A DNA stretch of 64,000 nt from Rugamonas sp. A1-17 (lineage in GTDB: Bacteria; Pseudomonadota; Gammaproteobacteria; Burkholderiales; Burkholderiaceae_D). The translations under genes were made by a program, and so were the position numbers. The stretch spans positions 124,001-188,000 of the forward strand of contig JAJLPB010000010.1 in assembly GCA_025548565.1 (NCBI GenBank), given 5' to 3'. The notes under the pieces were generated by a model. That model did not search any database. It was not told where the DNA came from and saw only the letters and a program-made list of their open reading frames with translations. Shown here one piece after another: positions 12,223-20,855 of this stretch. The first letter of the stretch is position 1. Every line of letters begins with the position of its first letter.

Positions 12223-12353
12223 CAGGTTGTCAGAGGGAAAATGTTACTTTCCCAGATATACCAACATATCATCATGCTCCAGAGCATGCAAGCTTTGCAC
12301 GATGTTTCTCTAGTGGTACATGAAGATGTGTAACGTCTATGCCTACTTTAAAC

Positions 12354-12399
12354 CAAAAAAAGGGGTTTTCCCTATGAGAGCTCATAGAGAAAACCCCTT
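12354..12399 (-). terminator. Rho-independent terminator after asd
   Basis: Perfect arms AAGGGGTTTTC (12360-12370) and GAAAACCCCTT (12389-12399), with further internal pairing of CTATGAG/CTCATAG, are followed on the minus strand by a run of seven T. It lies just past the asd stop and separates the leu-asd unit from fimV. Confidence 0.85.
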
Positions 12400-12438
12400 C
12401 TGCTTTAACAATTGCCGGATGGCGTGTTACTTGGCGTG

Positions 12439-13566
12439 TTACTTGTCCAGCACGATGCGCAGCATGCGGCGCAGCGGTTCGGCCGCGCCCCACAGCAGCT
12501 GGTCGCCCACGGTGAAGGCCGACAGGTAGTCGTCGCCCATGCTCATCTTGCGCAGGCGGCCGACCGGGATCGTCAGGCTGCCGGTGGCTGCTGCCGGCGA
12601 CAGGTCCTTGACCGACGCTTCACGCGTGTTCGGCACCACTTTGACCCACTGGTTGTTGGCCGCGATGATGTCGTGGATCTCGTCGATCGGCACGTCTTTT
12701 TTCAGCTTGATGGTCAGCGCCTGCGAGTGGCTGCGCATGGCGCCGATGCGCACGCACAGGCCGTCGACAGGAATGGCCTTCGAACCGAAGTCCGCGCCCA
12801 GGCCCAGGATCTTGTTGGTCTCGGCACCGCCCTTCCATTCTTCCTTCGACTGGCCGTTGCCCAGGTCCTTGTCGATCCAGGGGATCAGGTTGCCGGCCAG
12901 CGGCGCGCCGAACTGCTTGGTTTCTTCGGCGCTCAGGCCGTGCTGGGTGGCCAGCACCTGGCGGTCGATTTCCAGAATGGCGGAGGCCGGATTGTCCAGC
13001 AGCGCCTTGACCGACGAGTTGATGGTGCCGAACTGGGTCAGCAGTTCGCGCATGTGCTGGGCGCCGCCGCCCGATGCCGCCTGGTAGGTCATGGAGGTCA
13101 TCCACTCGACCAGGTTGTGCTGGAACAGGCCGCCCAGGCCCATCAGCATGCACGACACGGTGCAGTTGCCGCCGATGTAGTTCTTCACGCCCTTGCCCAG
13201 CGCGTCCTTGATCACGTGCAGGTTGACCGGGTCCAGCACGATGACGGCGTCCTTCTCCATGCGCAGCGTGGAGGCGGCGTCGATCCAGTAGCCGTTCCAG
13301 CCGGCCGCGCGCAGCTTGGGGAATACCTCGGTGGTGTAGTCGCCGCCCTGGCACGAGATGATGATCTCGCACTTTTTCAGTTCGTCGATGTCGGTGGCGC
13401 TTTTCAGTTTGGTTTCATTCTTCGCCATCGCCGGGGCGTCGCCGCCCGGGTTCGAGGTGGTGAAAAACACCGGTTCGATGTGGGCGAAATCGCCCTCTTC
13501 CTGCATGCGCTGCATCAGGACCGAACCCACCATGCCGCGCCAACCTACCAAGCCTACGAGTTTCAT
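12439..13566 (-). CDS. asd: Aspartate-semialdehyde dehydrogenase
   Basis: NADPH-dependent reduction of aspartyl phosphate, at the branch to Lys, Met, Thr and diaminopimelate. The protein (375 residues) starts MKLVGLVGWRGMVGSVLMQRM, the nucleotide-binding N-terminus, and has the catalytic Cys135 in GGNCTVSCML. The ATG at 13566 has GAGG at good distance; an ATG two codons upstream sits too close to that ribosome site. It follows leuB by 28 bases and is the last gene before a strong terminator. Confidence 0.96.
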   Translation of the reverse strand: MKLVGLVGWRGMVGSVLMQRMQEEGDFAHIEPVFFTTSNPGGDAPAMAKNETKLKSATDIDELKKCEIIISCQGGDYTTEVFPKLRAAGWNGYWIDAASTLRMEKDAVIVLDPVNLHVIKDALGKGVKNYIGGNCTVSCMLMGLGGLFQHNLVEWMTSMTYQAASGGGAQHMRELLTQFGTINSSVKALLDNPASAILEIDRQVLATQHGLSAEETKQFGAPLAGNLIPWIDKDLGNGQSKEEWKGGAETNKILGLGADFGSKAIPVDGLCVRIGAMRSHSQALTIKLKKDVPIDEIHDIIAANNQWVKVVPNTREASVKDLSPAAATGSLTIPVGRLRKMSMGDDYLSAFTVGDQLLWGAAEPLRRMLRIVLDK

Positions 13567-13594
13567 TTTCATTCCCTCTAATAATTTATACTAT

Positions 13595-14665
13595 TTATAC
13601 CAAAGCCTTGACCACCGCGTCGCCCATCTCTTCCGTGCCCACCTTGGTGGTGCCGGCTTCGAAGATGTCGGCGGTGCGCAGGCCTTGCGACAGCACGTGC
13701 TTGACGGCGTTCTCGATGCGGTCTGCCTGTTCAGCCTTGTTCAGCGAGTAGCGCAGCATCATCGCTGCCGACAAAATCGTCGCCAGCGGATTGGCGATGC
13801 CCTTGCCGGCGATGTCGGGGGCGGAACCGTGCGACGGCTCGTACAGGCCCTTGTTGTTGGCGTCCAGCGAGGCCGACGGCAGCATGCCGATCGAGCCGGT
13901 CAGCATGGACGCCTGGTCGCTCAGGATGTCGCCGAACATATTGCCGGTGACGATGACGTCGAACTTCTTCGGCGCGCGCACCAGCTGCATCGCGGCGTTG
14001 TCGACGTACATGTGCTCCAGCGCGACGTCCGGGTATTCCTTGTGCACGTCGGTGACGATGTCCCGCCAGAACTGGAAGGTCTCCAGCACGTTGGCCTTGT
14101 CGACGCTGGTCAGGCGCTTGCTGCGCTTCCGCGCGGCCTGGAACGCCACGTGGGCGATGCGGCGGATCTCGCCTTCGGCGTAGCGCATGGTGTCGAAGCC
14201 TTCGCGCTGGCCCTTGAAGGCGCCGTCCGGGCACTCGCGCACGCCGCGCGGCTGGCCGAAGTAGATGTCGCCGGTCAGTTCGCGGATGATCAGGATGTCC
14301 AGGCCGGACACCACTTCCGGCTTGAGCGTCGAGGCGTTGGCCAGTTGCGGATACAGGATGGCTGGGCGCAGGTTGGCGAACAGGCCCAGGTTCTTGCGCA
14401 AGCCGAGGATCGCCTGCTCGGGACGCAGCGCGCGCTCCAGCGTGTCGTACTGGTAGTCGCCGACGGCGCCGAACAGCACCGCGTCGGCCGCCTTGGCCAG
14501 CGCCAGCGTGCCTTCAGGCAGCGGGTGACCGTGGGCGGCGTAGCCGGCGCCGCCGACCGGCGCGCTTTCCAGCTCAAATTTTTCGCCCAGCACGTTGAGG
14601 ACTTTGACGGCTTGCGCGATGATTTCCGGACCGATACCGTCGCCCGGTAAGATTGCGATTTTCAT
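13595..14665 (-). CDS. leuB: 3-isopropylmalate dehydrogenase
   Basis: NAD-dependent oxidative decarboxylation in leucine synthesis. The 356-residue protein begins with KIAILPGDGIGPEI, has the substrate-binding LRKNLGLFANLRP segment, and near the C-terminus EPSHGSAPDIAGKGIANP, which is diagnostic for the family. It lies 15 bases after leuD in the leuC-ecn-leuD-leuB-asd run. Confidence 0.97.
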   Translation of the reverse strand: MKIAILPGDGIGPEIIAQAVKVLNVLGEKFELESAPVGGAGYAAHGHPLPEGTLALAKAADAVLFGAVGDYQYDTLERALRPEQAILGLRKNLGLFANLRPAILYPQLANASTLKPEVVSGLDILIIRELTGDIYFGQPRGVRECPDGAFKGQREGFDTMRYAEGEIRRIAHVAFQAARKRSKRLTSVDKANVLETFQFWRDIVTDVHKEYPDVALEHMYVDNAAMQLVRAPKKFDVIVTGNMFGDILSDQASMLTGSIGMLPSASLDANNKGLYEPSHGSAPDIAGKGIANPLATILSAAMMLRYSLNKAEQADRIENAVKHVLSQGLRTADIFEAGTTKVGTEEMGDAVVKALV

Positions 14666-14680
14666 GAGTAGTTTTCGAGA

Positions 14681-15328
14681 TTAGATGACGTTGGCCAACC
14701 AAGGTTGGGTTGCCAGATGGCGCTCTTCGAAGCCGCGGATAGCGTCGGCGTGACGCAGCGTCAGGCCGATATCGTCGAGCCCGTTCATCAGGCAGTATTT
14801 GCGGAAGGCGTCGATCTCGAAGGGATAGGAGACGCTGCCATTGCTGGTGGAGATGCGCTGCTGTTCAAGGTCGACCACCAGACGGTAACCGGGGAAGGCC
14901 TTGACCTCATTGAACAGGTGATCGACCTGCGCTTCAGGCAATACGATCGGCAACAAGCCGCTCTTGTAGCAGTTGTTGAAGAAGATGTCGGCGAACGAGG
15001 GCGCGATGATCGCGCGGAAGCCGTACTGGTCCAGCGCCCACGGCGCGTGCTCGCGCGAGGAGCCGCAGCCGAAGTTCTTGCGGGTCAGCAGGATCGAGGC
15101 GCCCTGGTAGCGCGGCTCGTTGAGCACGAATTCGGGATTGAGCGGACGCTTGCTGTTGTCCTGGCCCGGCTCGCCGTGGTCCAGGTAACGCCATTCGTCG
15201 AACAGGTTCGGGCCGAAGCCGGTGCGATGAATCGACTTCAAAAATTGCTTCGGAATGATGGCGTCGGTGTCGACATTGGCGCGGTCCAGCGGGGCCACCA
15301 GTCCTTCGTAGATCGTAAATTTATCCAT
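14681..15328 (-). CDS. leuD: 3-isopropylmalate dehydratase small subunit
   Basis: Small (swivel-domain) subunit of isopropylmalate isomerase. The 215-residue protein carries VDTDAIIPKQFLK and the motif NFGCGSSREHAPWAL, both hallmarks of LeuD. It is separated from leuC by the small entericidin-like gene, the arrangement common in Burkholderiales. Confidence 0.97.
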   Translation of the reverse strand: MDKFTIYEGLVAPLDRANVDTDAIIPKQFLKSIHRTGFGPNLFDEWRYLDHGEPGQDNSKRPLNPEFVLNEPRYQGASILLTRKNFGCGSSREHAPWALDQYGFRAIIAPSFADIFFNNCYKSGLLPIVLPEAQVDHLFNEVKAFPGYRLVVDLEQQRISTSNGSVSYPFEIDAFRKYCLMNGLDDIGLTLRHADAIRGFEERHLATQPWLANVI

Positions 15329-15382
15329 GATTCTCGTTCGGGTTGTGCGACGGCGGACCGTCGCGGCCCGCCGTGCTGCGGT

Positions 15383-15508
15383 TTATTTTTTGGTCGAGGC
15401 GCCTTCGAGCGACTCACCGACTTTCTTGACGTCCTTGCCGAAGCCGTTGACGGTGTTGCAACCGGTCAGGATCAGCGCGATGATGGACAGGGCGAATAGT
15501 TTTTTCAT
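15383..15508 (-). CDS. Entericidin A/B family small lipoprotein
   Basis: A 41-residue protein, MKKLFALSIIALILTGCNTVNG..., consisting of a lipoprotein signal peptide with lipobox LTGC (Cys17) and a short mature part, GFGKDVKKVGESLEGAS, that matches the entericidin pattern (GxGKDxxxxGxxxE). Entericidins are small cell-envelope lipoproteins linked to stress and cell lysis in enterobacteria. Its location between leuC and leuD suggests co-transcription with leucine genes. Confidence 0.85.
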   Translation of the reverse strand: MKKLFALSIIALILTGCNTVNGFGKDVKKVGESLEGASTKK

Positions 15509-15550
15509 GTTGGTGTACTCGTAGTATCAAAAGGAAAAATCAACGCAAGC

Positions 15551-16954
15551 TCAGCGTAAAGCGCGTACGTCGACGAAGTGGCCGGCGATACCGGCGGCGG
15601 CGGCCATCGCGGGCGACACCAGATGGGTGCGTCCGCCCTGGCCTTGGCGTCCTTCAAAATTGCGGTTGGAGGTGGAGGCGCAGCGCTCGCCCGGTTCCAG
15701 GCGGTCGGCGTTCATCGCCAGGCACATCGAGCAGCCCGGATCGCGCCATTCGAAGCCGGCGTCCTTGAAGATGCGGTCCAGGCCTTCCTTCTCGGCCTGG
15801 TCCTTCACCAGTCCGGAGCCCGGCACCACCATCGCCAGCTTGACGTTGGAGGCGCGCTGCTTGCCGCGCACCACCTCGGCGGCGGCGCGCAAGTCCTCGA
15901 TGCGCGAGTTGGTGCAGGAACCGATGAAGACCTTGTCGATGCGGATGTCCTCGATCGCCATGTTGGGCTTGAGGTTCATGTACACCAGCGCCTTTTCGAT
16001 GGCGTCGCGCTTGACGCTGTCTTTTTCCAGGTCCGGGTCCGGCACGCGGCCGTCGATCGAGGTCACCATTTCCGGCGACGTGCCCCAGGTCACCTGCGGC
16101 TTGATCTCGGCGGCGTTGAGCGTGACCACCAGGTCGAATTTGGCGCCGGCGTCGGAATGCAGCGTGCGCCAGTAGTCGACCGCGCGGTCCCAGTGCGGCC
16201 CCACCGGCGAAAACGGGCGGCCCTTGACATAGTTGATGGTGACGTCGTCGACGCCGATGATGCCGGCGCGCGCGCCCGCCTCGATCGCCATGTTGCAGAC
16301 CGTCATACGGCCTTCCATCGACAGCGAGCGGATGGTCGAACCGCCGAACTCGATGCAGTAGCCGGTGCCGCCGGCGGTGCCGATCTTGCCGATGATGGCC
16401 AGCACCACGTCCTTGGCGGTGACGCCGGCCGGCAGCGCGCCATCGACCTGGACCAGCATGGCCTTGGATTTCTTCTGCAGCAGCGTCTGGGTGGCCAGCA
16501 CGTGCTCCACTTCCGAGGTGCCGATGCCGTGCGCCAGCGCGCCGAAGGCGCCGTGGGTGGAGGTGTGCGAGTCGCCGCAGACCACGGTCATGCCCGGCAG
16601 GGTGGCGCCCTGCTCCGGCCCGATCACGTGCACGATGCCCTGGCGCTTGTCGTTCATGTTGAAGTACGTCAGGCCGTAGGACTTGGCGTTCTTGTCCAGC
16701 GTTTCCACCTGCAGGCGCGAGACCGGGTCGGCGATGCCGTCGGCGCGGCCGGTGGTCGGCACGTTGTGGTCGGCCACCGCCAGGTTGGCGGACACGCGCC
16801 ACGGCGCGCGGCCGGCGGCGCGCAGGCCGTCGAAGGCCTGCGGGCTGGTGACTTCGTGCACCAGATGGCGGTCGATGTAGAGAATGGTGGTGCCGTCTTC
16901 CTCGGCCTTCACCACGTGGGATTCCCAGAGTTTGTCGTAAAGCGTCTTCATCAT
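15551..16954 (-). CDS. leuC: 3-isopropylmalate dehydratase large subunit
   Basis: Aconitase-family large subunit with a 4Fe-4S cluster. The 467-residue protein starts MMKTLYDKLWESHVV and shows GDSHTSTHGAFGALAHGIG, FIGSCTNSRIEDLRAA and DPGCSMCLAMN, which supply the cluster cysteines. The two adjacent ATGs are both possible starts; alignment to E. coli LeuC favours the first. It is the first gene of the leu-asd unit. Confidence 0.97.
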   Translation of the reverse strand: MMKTLYDKLWESHVVKAEEDGTTILYIDRHLVHEVTSPQAFDGLRAAGRAPWRVSANLAVADHNVPTTGRADGIADPVSRLQVETLDKNAKSYGLTYFNMNDKRQGIVHVIGPEQGATLPGMTVVCGDSHTSTHGAFGALAHGIGTSEVEHVLATQTLLQKKSKAMLVQVDGALPAGVTAKDVVLAIIGKIGTAGGTGYCIEFGGSTIRSLSMEGRMTVCNMAIEAGARAGIIGVDDVTINYVKGRPFSPVGPHWDRAVDYWRTLHSDAGAKFDLVVTLNAAEIKPQVTWGTSPEMVTSIDGRVPDPDLEKDSVKRDAIEKALVYMNLKPNMAIEDIRIDKVFIGSCTNSRIEDLRAAAEVVRGKQRASNVKLAMVVPGSGLVKDQAEKEGLDRIFKDAGFEWRDPGCSMCLAMNADRLEPGERCASTSNRNFEGRQGQGGRTHLVSPAMAAAAGIAGHFVDVRALR

Positions 16955-17140
16955 GATTTATGCGTACCCGTTATGAGTACAACTGCGGCCTGTGTGAGTG
17001 ATCCACTTCGATTATGCCATATTGTGCAATGCGGTAGCGGCCGCCGCTGCCCGGCCTCGTGAGCCGATGCGGTTCCGCCTACCGATACACTTTTTATGAC
17101 TCCTTTTGAAAAATCTTGTATTGCGTATAAAAATGCGAAT

Positions 17141-17170
17141 AAAAAAAAGCCTGCGTGGACGCAGGCTTTT
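17141..17170 (-). terminator. Rho-independent terminator after cheA
   Basis: Arms AAAAGCCTGCG and CGCAGGCTTTT with a very short loop are followed on the minus strand by eight T (17141-17148). It lies 25 bases past the cheA stop and about 190 bases before the leuC start, so it insulates the leucine genes from the chemotaxis pair. Confidence 0.88.
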
Positions 17171-17194
17171 GGTCTGTCTGGCCTAGTGCTGAGA

Positions 17195-19084
17195 CTAAGC
17201 CGCCATGCGTACACTACCTCGACATCCGTCCATTAGGAACGATAGGCCCACCACTAGCACCAGTTCGCCTTCGGCAGAACGCGCGGTGCCGGTGATGCCC
17301 TCGACGCTAATCGCGGTCATCGGTTTAATCACCAGGTCGGCGGTACCGTCGACCGCTTCCACCGCCAGGATGTACGGCTGTGGCGCGGCGACAACAATCC
17401 CCACCTTCTCGCGGCAGCTCTCGTAGCCCAGCGAATCGGCCAGCGAACGCACCGGCAGCGGCCGGCCCTGGTCCTTCAGCACCGGCGCGCCGCCCACTTC
17501 CATGAACACTTCCGGCAGCTCGACCACGCGTTGCACCACGGCCATCGGCAGCGCCAGCGCGGCGCCCGAGGTCGACACCAGCATGGTCGGCACGATCGAC
17601 AGCTCGATCGGCAGGCGGATGGCGAACTTGGTGCCCTTGCCCAGCGACGATTCGATATGGATGGCGCCGCGGTTCTTCTCCACGGCGGTCTTCACCACGT
17701 CCATGCCGACGCCGCGCCCGGACACGCTGGACGCGACTTCCTTGGTCGAGAAGCCCGGCAAGAATACCAGCTGGAAGCATTCGTCGTTGGTCAGCTGCAC
17801 CGATTCGGAGATCAGGCCTTTTTGCTGGGCCTTGGTGCGCAGCACCACCGGATCCATGCCCTTGCCGTCGTCCTGAAGCACAATCATAACGCTATTTGCT
17901 TCCTGCCATGCTTTAAGCGAGATATACGACTTGGCCGGCTTGCCCGCCGCCAGCCGGTCTTCCGGCGATTCGACGCCGTGGTCCAGCGAGTTGCGCAGCA
18001 TGTGCACCAGCGGATCGTACAGGCTGTCCACCACCACGCGGTCGACTTCGGTCTCCGCGCCTTCGATGGTCAGCTCGACGTCCTTGCCCAGGTCCTTGGC
18101 CAGCTCGCGCACCAGGCGCGGGAACTTCTGGAACAGGCGGCCGACCGGCTGCATGCGGGTCGCCAGCGTGGCGCGCTGCAGCTCGGTGGAGTAGCGCGAG
18201 GCGCGCTCCAGCGTTTCGGCCAGCGTCGCCATCAGCGTCTGGGCCTGGCCTTCGAACTTGAACTGCAGCAGGCGTTCCAGCAGCACGGCGGCCTGGTTGG
18301 CGGCTTGCACCGATTCGCCGGCCACTTCCAGCAGCGCGTCCAGCTTGACGGCGTCGACCCGGATCGATTCTTCCTTGGCCGGCGCGGCGTGCGGACGCTC
18401 TTCGCGTTTCTCGGCGGCTTCGCGCTTGGCCGGCGACGAGGCCGGGTTGGCGACCTGCACGGCGGCCACGACGGCGGCCAGCTCGGCGGCCGGGATCGGC
18501 GCCGACGGGGACGGCGCGGCGGCGGCCGCGGGCTTGGTGTAAGTACCGGGCGGCATCACGGCTTCGTACATGCCCTCCCAGTCCAGGCCGTCGGCGGCTT
18601 GCGTGCTGGCGGTGCCAGCACCGGCAGCCGGCGCGGCGGCAACCGGCGCAGCGGCTGCCGGGGCCGGCGCGGCGGCGGCCTTGGGCGGCGCGGCGGTGGT
18701 CTTGCCTTCGATGGCGTCGGTCAGGATGACTTCCAGATCCTTGGGCATGGCCGGCAGGCTGTCCGGCTCGGCGCCGTTGCTCAGCTCAGCGAGCTGGTCG
18801 GCCACGAAGCCGGAAGCCTGCAGCGCCGCCTCGATCGCGATCGGCGTCACCGGCGCGGCGCCGGTGCGCAGCGCGTCGAACAGGTTCTCGGTCAGGTGGC
18901 AGGCCGCCACCAGCGCCGGCAGGCCCATGAAACCGGCCCCGCCCTTGATGGTGTGGAAGGAGCGGAACACCGCGTTCAGCGTTTCTTTGTTGTCCGGGTC
19001 GCGTTCGAGCCGCAGCAGATGCTCTTCAACGTTGACCGCAAGATCCATCGCCTCGACGACGAAATCCTTGAGCATATCGTCCAT
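17195..19084 (-). CDS. cheA: Chemotaxis histidine kinase CheA
   Basis: Cytoplasmic kinase of the chemosensory pathway. Of 629 residues, 1-105 form an HPt domain with phospho-acceptor His44 in SFHTIKGGAGFM. A low-complexity Ala/Pro linker covers about 125-240; then come the P3 dimerisation helices (about 245-315), the HATPase domain with N-box MLRNSLDHGV, DDGKGMD and GRGVGMDVV (to about 485), and a CheW-like P5 domain. The region where P2 (CheY/CheB docking) should lie is only linker. It overlaps cheZ by one base (TAATG). No cheW, cheY or MCP gene adjoins it here. Confidence 0.93.
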   Translation of the reverse strand: MDDMLKDFVVEAMDLAVNVEEHLLRLERDPDNKETLNAVFRSFHTIKGGAGFMGLPALVAACHLTENLFDALRTGAAPVTPIAIEAALQASGFVADQLAELSNGAEPDSLPAMPKDLEVILTDAIEGKTTAAPPKAAAAPAPAAAAPVAAAPAAGAGTASTQAADGLDWEGMYEAVMPPGTYTKPAAAAAPSPSAPIPAAELAAVVAAVQVANPASSPAKREAAEKREERPHAAPAKEESIRVDAVKLDALLEVAGESVQAANQAAVLLERLLQFKFEGQAQTLMATLAETLERASRYSTELQRATLATRMQPVGRLFQKFPRLVRELAKDLGKDVELTIEGAETEVDRVVVDSLYDPLVHMLRNSLDHGVESPEDRLAAGKPAKSYISLKAWQEANSVMIVLQDDGKGMDPVVLRTKAQQKGLISESVQLTNDECFQLVFLPGFSTKEVASSVSGRGVGMDVVKTAVEKNRGAIHIESSLGKGTKFAIRLPIELSIVPTMLVSTSGAALALPMAVVQRVVELPEVFMEVGGAPVLKDQGRPLPVRSLADSLGYESCREKVGIVVAAPQPYILAVEAVDGTADLVIKPMTAISVEGITGTARSAEGELVLVVGLSFLMDGCRGSVRMAA

Positions 19085-19908
19085 TAGAATCCCAGATCAG
19101 CAAGCAGGTCGTCGACATTGTCCTGGTTCAGGGCAACGGCCGGAGCCGAAGGGCCTTGCATCAGGCTCACCTCTTTTTGCGCGATTTTCTCGCGTACCGC
19201 CGGCGGCGCGTTGTCGCGCAGCAGTTCTGCCAGTTCGTGCTCCACCGTCTTGGTGATGTTCACGACTTTCTTGATCAGCTGGCCGGTGATGTCCTGGAAG
19301 TCCTGGGCCATCATGATTTCCAGCAGGCGGGCTTTTTCCGCCTCGGTGGCGGCCGACACGGCCACGGCGAAGGCTTGCGAGTCGCCGGCCAGTTGCTTGA
19401 ACTGGTCCAGGCTCAGCTTGCCGGCGAACAGGTCCGCCCAGCGGGTTTCCATTTCCTTGGACTTCTTCGACAGCGTGTCCTGCTCCGGCATGCCCTCGTC
19501 CAGGGTGTTGAGCACCTTGTTGGCGGCTTGTTCGGTCAGCGTGGCGACATATTCGAGGCGGTCCTGGGCATCGTTGATCTGCGACGACGCCTCGGTCAGC
19601 GCCTTGTCGTAGCCCAGTTCGCGCAGCGAATCGTGCAGCAGGCGCACGATGCCGCCCAGGCGTTCGAACATGGGCTTGTCTTCGCCGTCGACCGCGCCTT
19701 CGGCCGGGGCGGCCGCAGGGGCGGCGACCGGGGCCGGCGCGAGGGCCGCGGCCACCACATCGGCCGGACGGGCCGACGCCACTTCGTCGAACAGGCTTTC
19801 CAAATCGTCTTCCGCAGCGGCAGCAGGCGCTGGAGCAGGCGCTGCGGTCTTGCTCTGGGCAGACACCTCGTCAAATAGTGCGTCGAAATCGTCAGCGGCG
19901 TTGGTCAT
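19084..19908 (-). CDS. cheZ: CheY-P phosphatase CheZ
   Basis: Dephosphorylates CheY-P. The 274-residue protein has the long four-helix-bundle hairpin with the catalytic stretch MAQDFQDITGQLIKKV (Asp and Gln of the DxxxQ pair) and the C-terminal CheY-binding peptide VDDLLADLGF. The N-terminus is unusual: it holds two similar acidic amphipathic motifs, DDFDALFDEV (residues 6-15) and DDLESLFDEV (34-43), joined by an Ala/Pro linker. It is translationally coupled to cheA. Confidence 0.93.
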   Translation of the reverse strand: MTNAADDFDALFDEVSAQSKTAAPAPAPAAAAEDDLESLFDEVASARPADVVAAALAPAPVAAPAAAPAEGAVDGEDKPMFERLGGIVRLLHDSLRELGYDKALTEASSQINDAQDRLEYVATLTEQAANKVLNTLDEGMPEQDTLSKKSKEMETRWADLFAGKLSLDQFKQLAGDSQAFAVAVSAATEAEKARLLEIMMAQDFQDITGQLIKKVVNITKTVEHELAELLRDNAPPAVREKIAQKEVSLMQGPSAPAVALNQDNVDDLLADLGF

Positions 19909-20298
19909 AATCCCTGCTTCTCCATAATTTGTAAAATTGCTGCCCTAAAATTGCTTGCTTGTGATGACGCTCGGCAATATAACGCACTTACCCGAGTGTA
20001 TCAGGGCACAGCCAGATTATTCAATCCCAGAGTGGGGTCGCCTGCCCTGCGCTCCGGGTCAAAGCCAAGTTCCGTTGTATTTGGTGATACTAACATTGGT
20101 TAGATAGACAAAACACGCTTTGAGACACAAAAGTAGTGCCACCGTGCAAAAAAAGCAGGTAAAAAGTGGGAAAGGCCACAAGCGCGCCCCAGCGTAAAGC
20201 GGTTTTATTTGATAAGCATCAAGTCTTTCCATACTAACAATAATGTAAATCGGGACTACAATTAAGAGCAGCCAGCTGGTTTTAAAAGGAGGTTCATC
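19909..20298. other. Divergent intergenic region cheZ/usp
   Basis: This 390-base gap separates the minus-strand cheZ-cheA pair from the plus-strand stress gene. It is AT-richer than its surroundings. It holds the FNR-type box and promoter of the stress gene at its right end; the cheZ promoter must lie in its left part but no convincing hexamers stand out. Confidence 0.6.
20209..20222 (+). promoter_or_regulatory. FNR/Anr-type box upstream of universal stress gene
   Basis: TTGAT-AAGC-ATCAA is a perfect match to the FNR-family consensus TTGAT-N4-ATCAA. The centre (20215.5) would be -41.5 for a start near 20257, with a -10-like TAAAT just upstream (20246-20250), the class II activator geometry. 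The stress gene begins 76 bases downstream. Confidence 0.75.
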
Positions 20299-20766
20299 AT
20301 GTACCGCAAAATCCTGATCACCACCGACGGTTCCGCCGTTTCCAGTAAAACCGCCTGCGCCGGGGTGGCCTTCGCCGAGCAGATGAAGGCCGAAGTGCTG
20401 GTGCTGTTCGTGGCGCCGGAATACCAGTACCCGATCTATGTCGAGATCATCCCGCCCAGCTACCCCAGCGAGGAGGAATACCGCGCCGCGATGCTGCGCG
20501 CCGGCAAGGAGCACACGCAGGATGTGGTCGATTCCTGCGCCAGGCGCGGCGTGCCGTGCGAGGCGCTGACCGCGTTCGCGGAAAGCGCGGCGCTGAAAAT
20601 CGTCGATGTGGCGGAAAAACACCATTGCGACCTGATTTTCATGGGCTCGCACGGCCGCAGCGGCTGGGGCCAGTTGTTGCTGGGCAGTGTGACCAACAAG
20701 GTGTTGTCGCATGCGAAAACACCGGTGCTGGTGCACCGCCTGATCAAGGAACCCGGCGCCAAATAA
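20299..20766 (+). CDS. Universal stress protein (UspA family)
   Basis: A single-domain cytoplasmic Usp of 155 residues. It has the N-terminal strand YRKILITTDGS and the ATP-binding signature GSHGRSGWGQLLLGSV (G-x2-G-x9-G-S) followed by TNKVLSHAKTPVLV. The start has a very strong ribosome site (AAAGGAGG). The perfect FNR-type box upstream suggests induction at low oxygen. An AT-rich hairpin follows the stop. Confidence 0.93.
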   Translation: MYRKILITTDGSAVSSKTACAGVAFAEQMKAEVLVLFVAPEYQYPIYVEIIPPSYPSEEEYRAAMLRAGKEHTQDVVDSCARRGVPCEALTAFAESAALKIVDVAEKHHCDLIFMGSHGRSGWGQLLLGSVTNKVLSHAKTPVLVHRLIKEPGAK

Positions 20767-20789
20767 AAAGCGGAATGGATGCTTTTTAT
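20763..20789 (+). terminator. Weak AT-rich hairpin after the stress gene
   Basis: A perfect 9-base inverted repeat, ATAAAAAGC and GCTTTTTAT, with a 9-base loop overlaps the stop codon of the stress gene and ends in five T. The stem is weak, so termination may be partial. Confidence 0.4.
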
Positions 20790-20855
20790 AGTAAGATCGC
20801 AAGATTAGTTCAAACATAATAAAACTTACTTTTAGTCACTTTTTTAAGCATCTCT

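Noticed and set aside
16951..17214. 87-codon minus-strand frame between cheA and leuC
   Set aside because: It runs through the strong cheA terminator and overlaps both flanking genes; no ribosome site.
20059..20817. 252-codon minus-strand frame across the usp gene
   Set aside because: It covers the FNR-type box and promoter region and reads antisense to a clear UspA protein.
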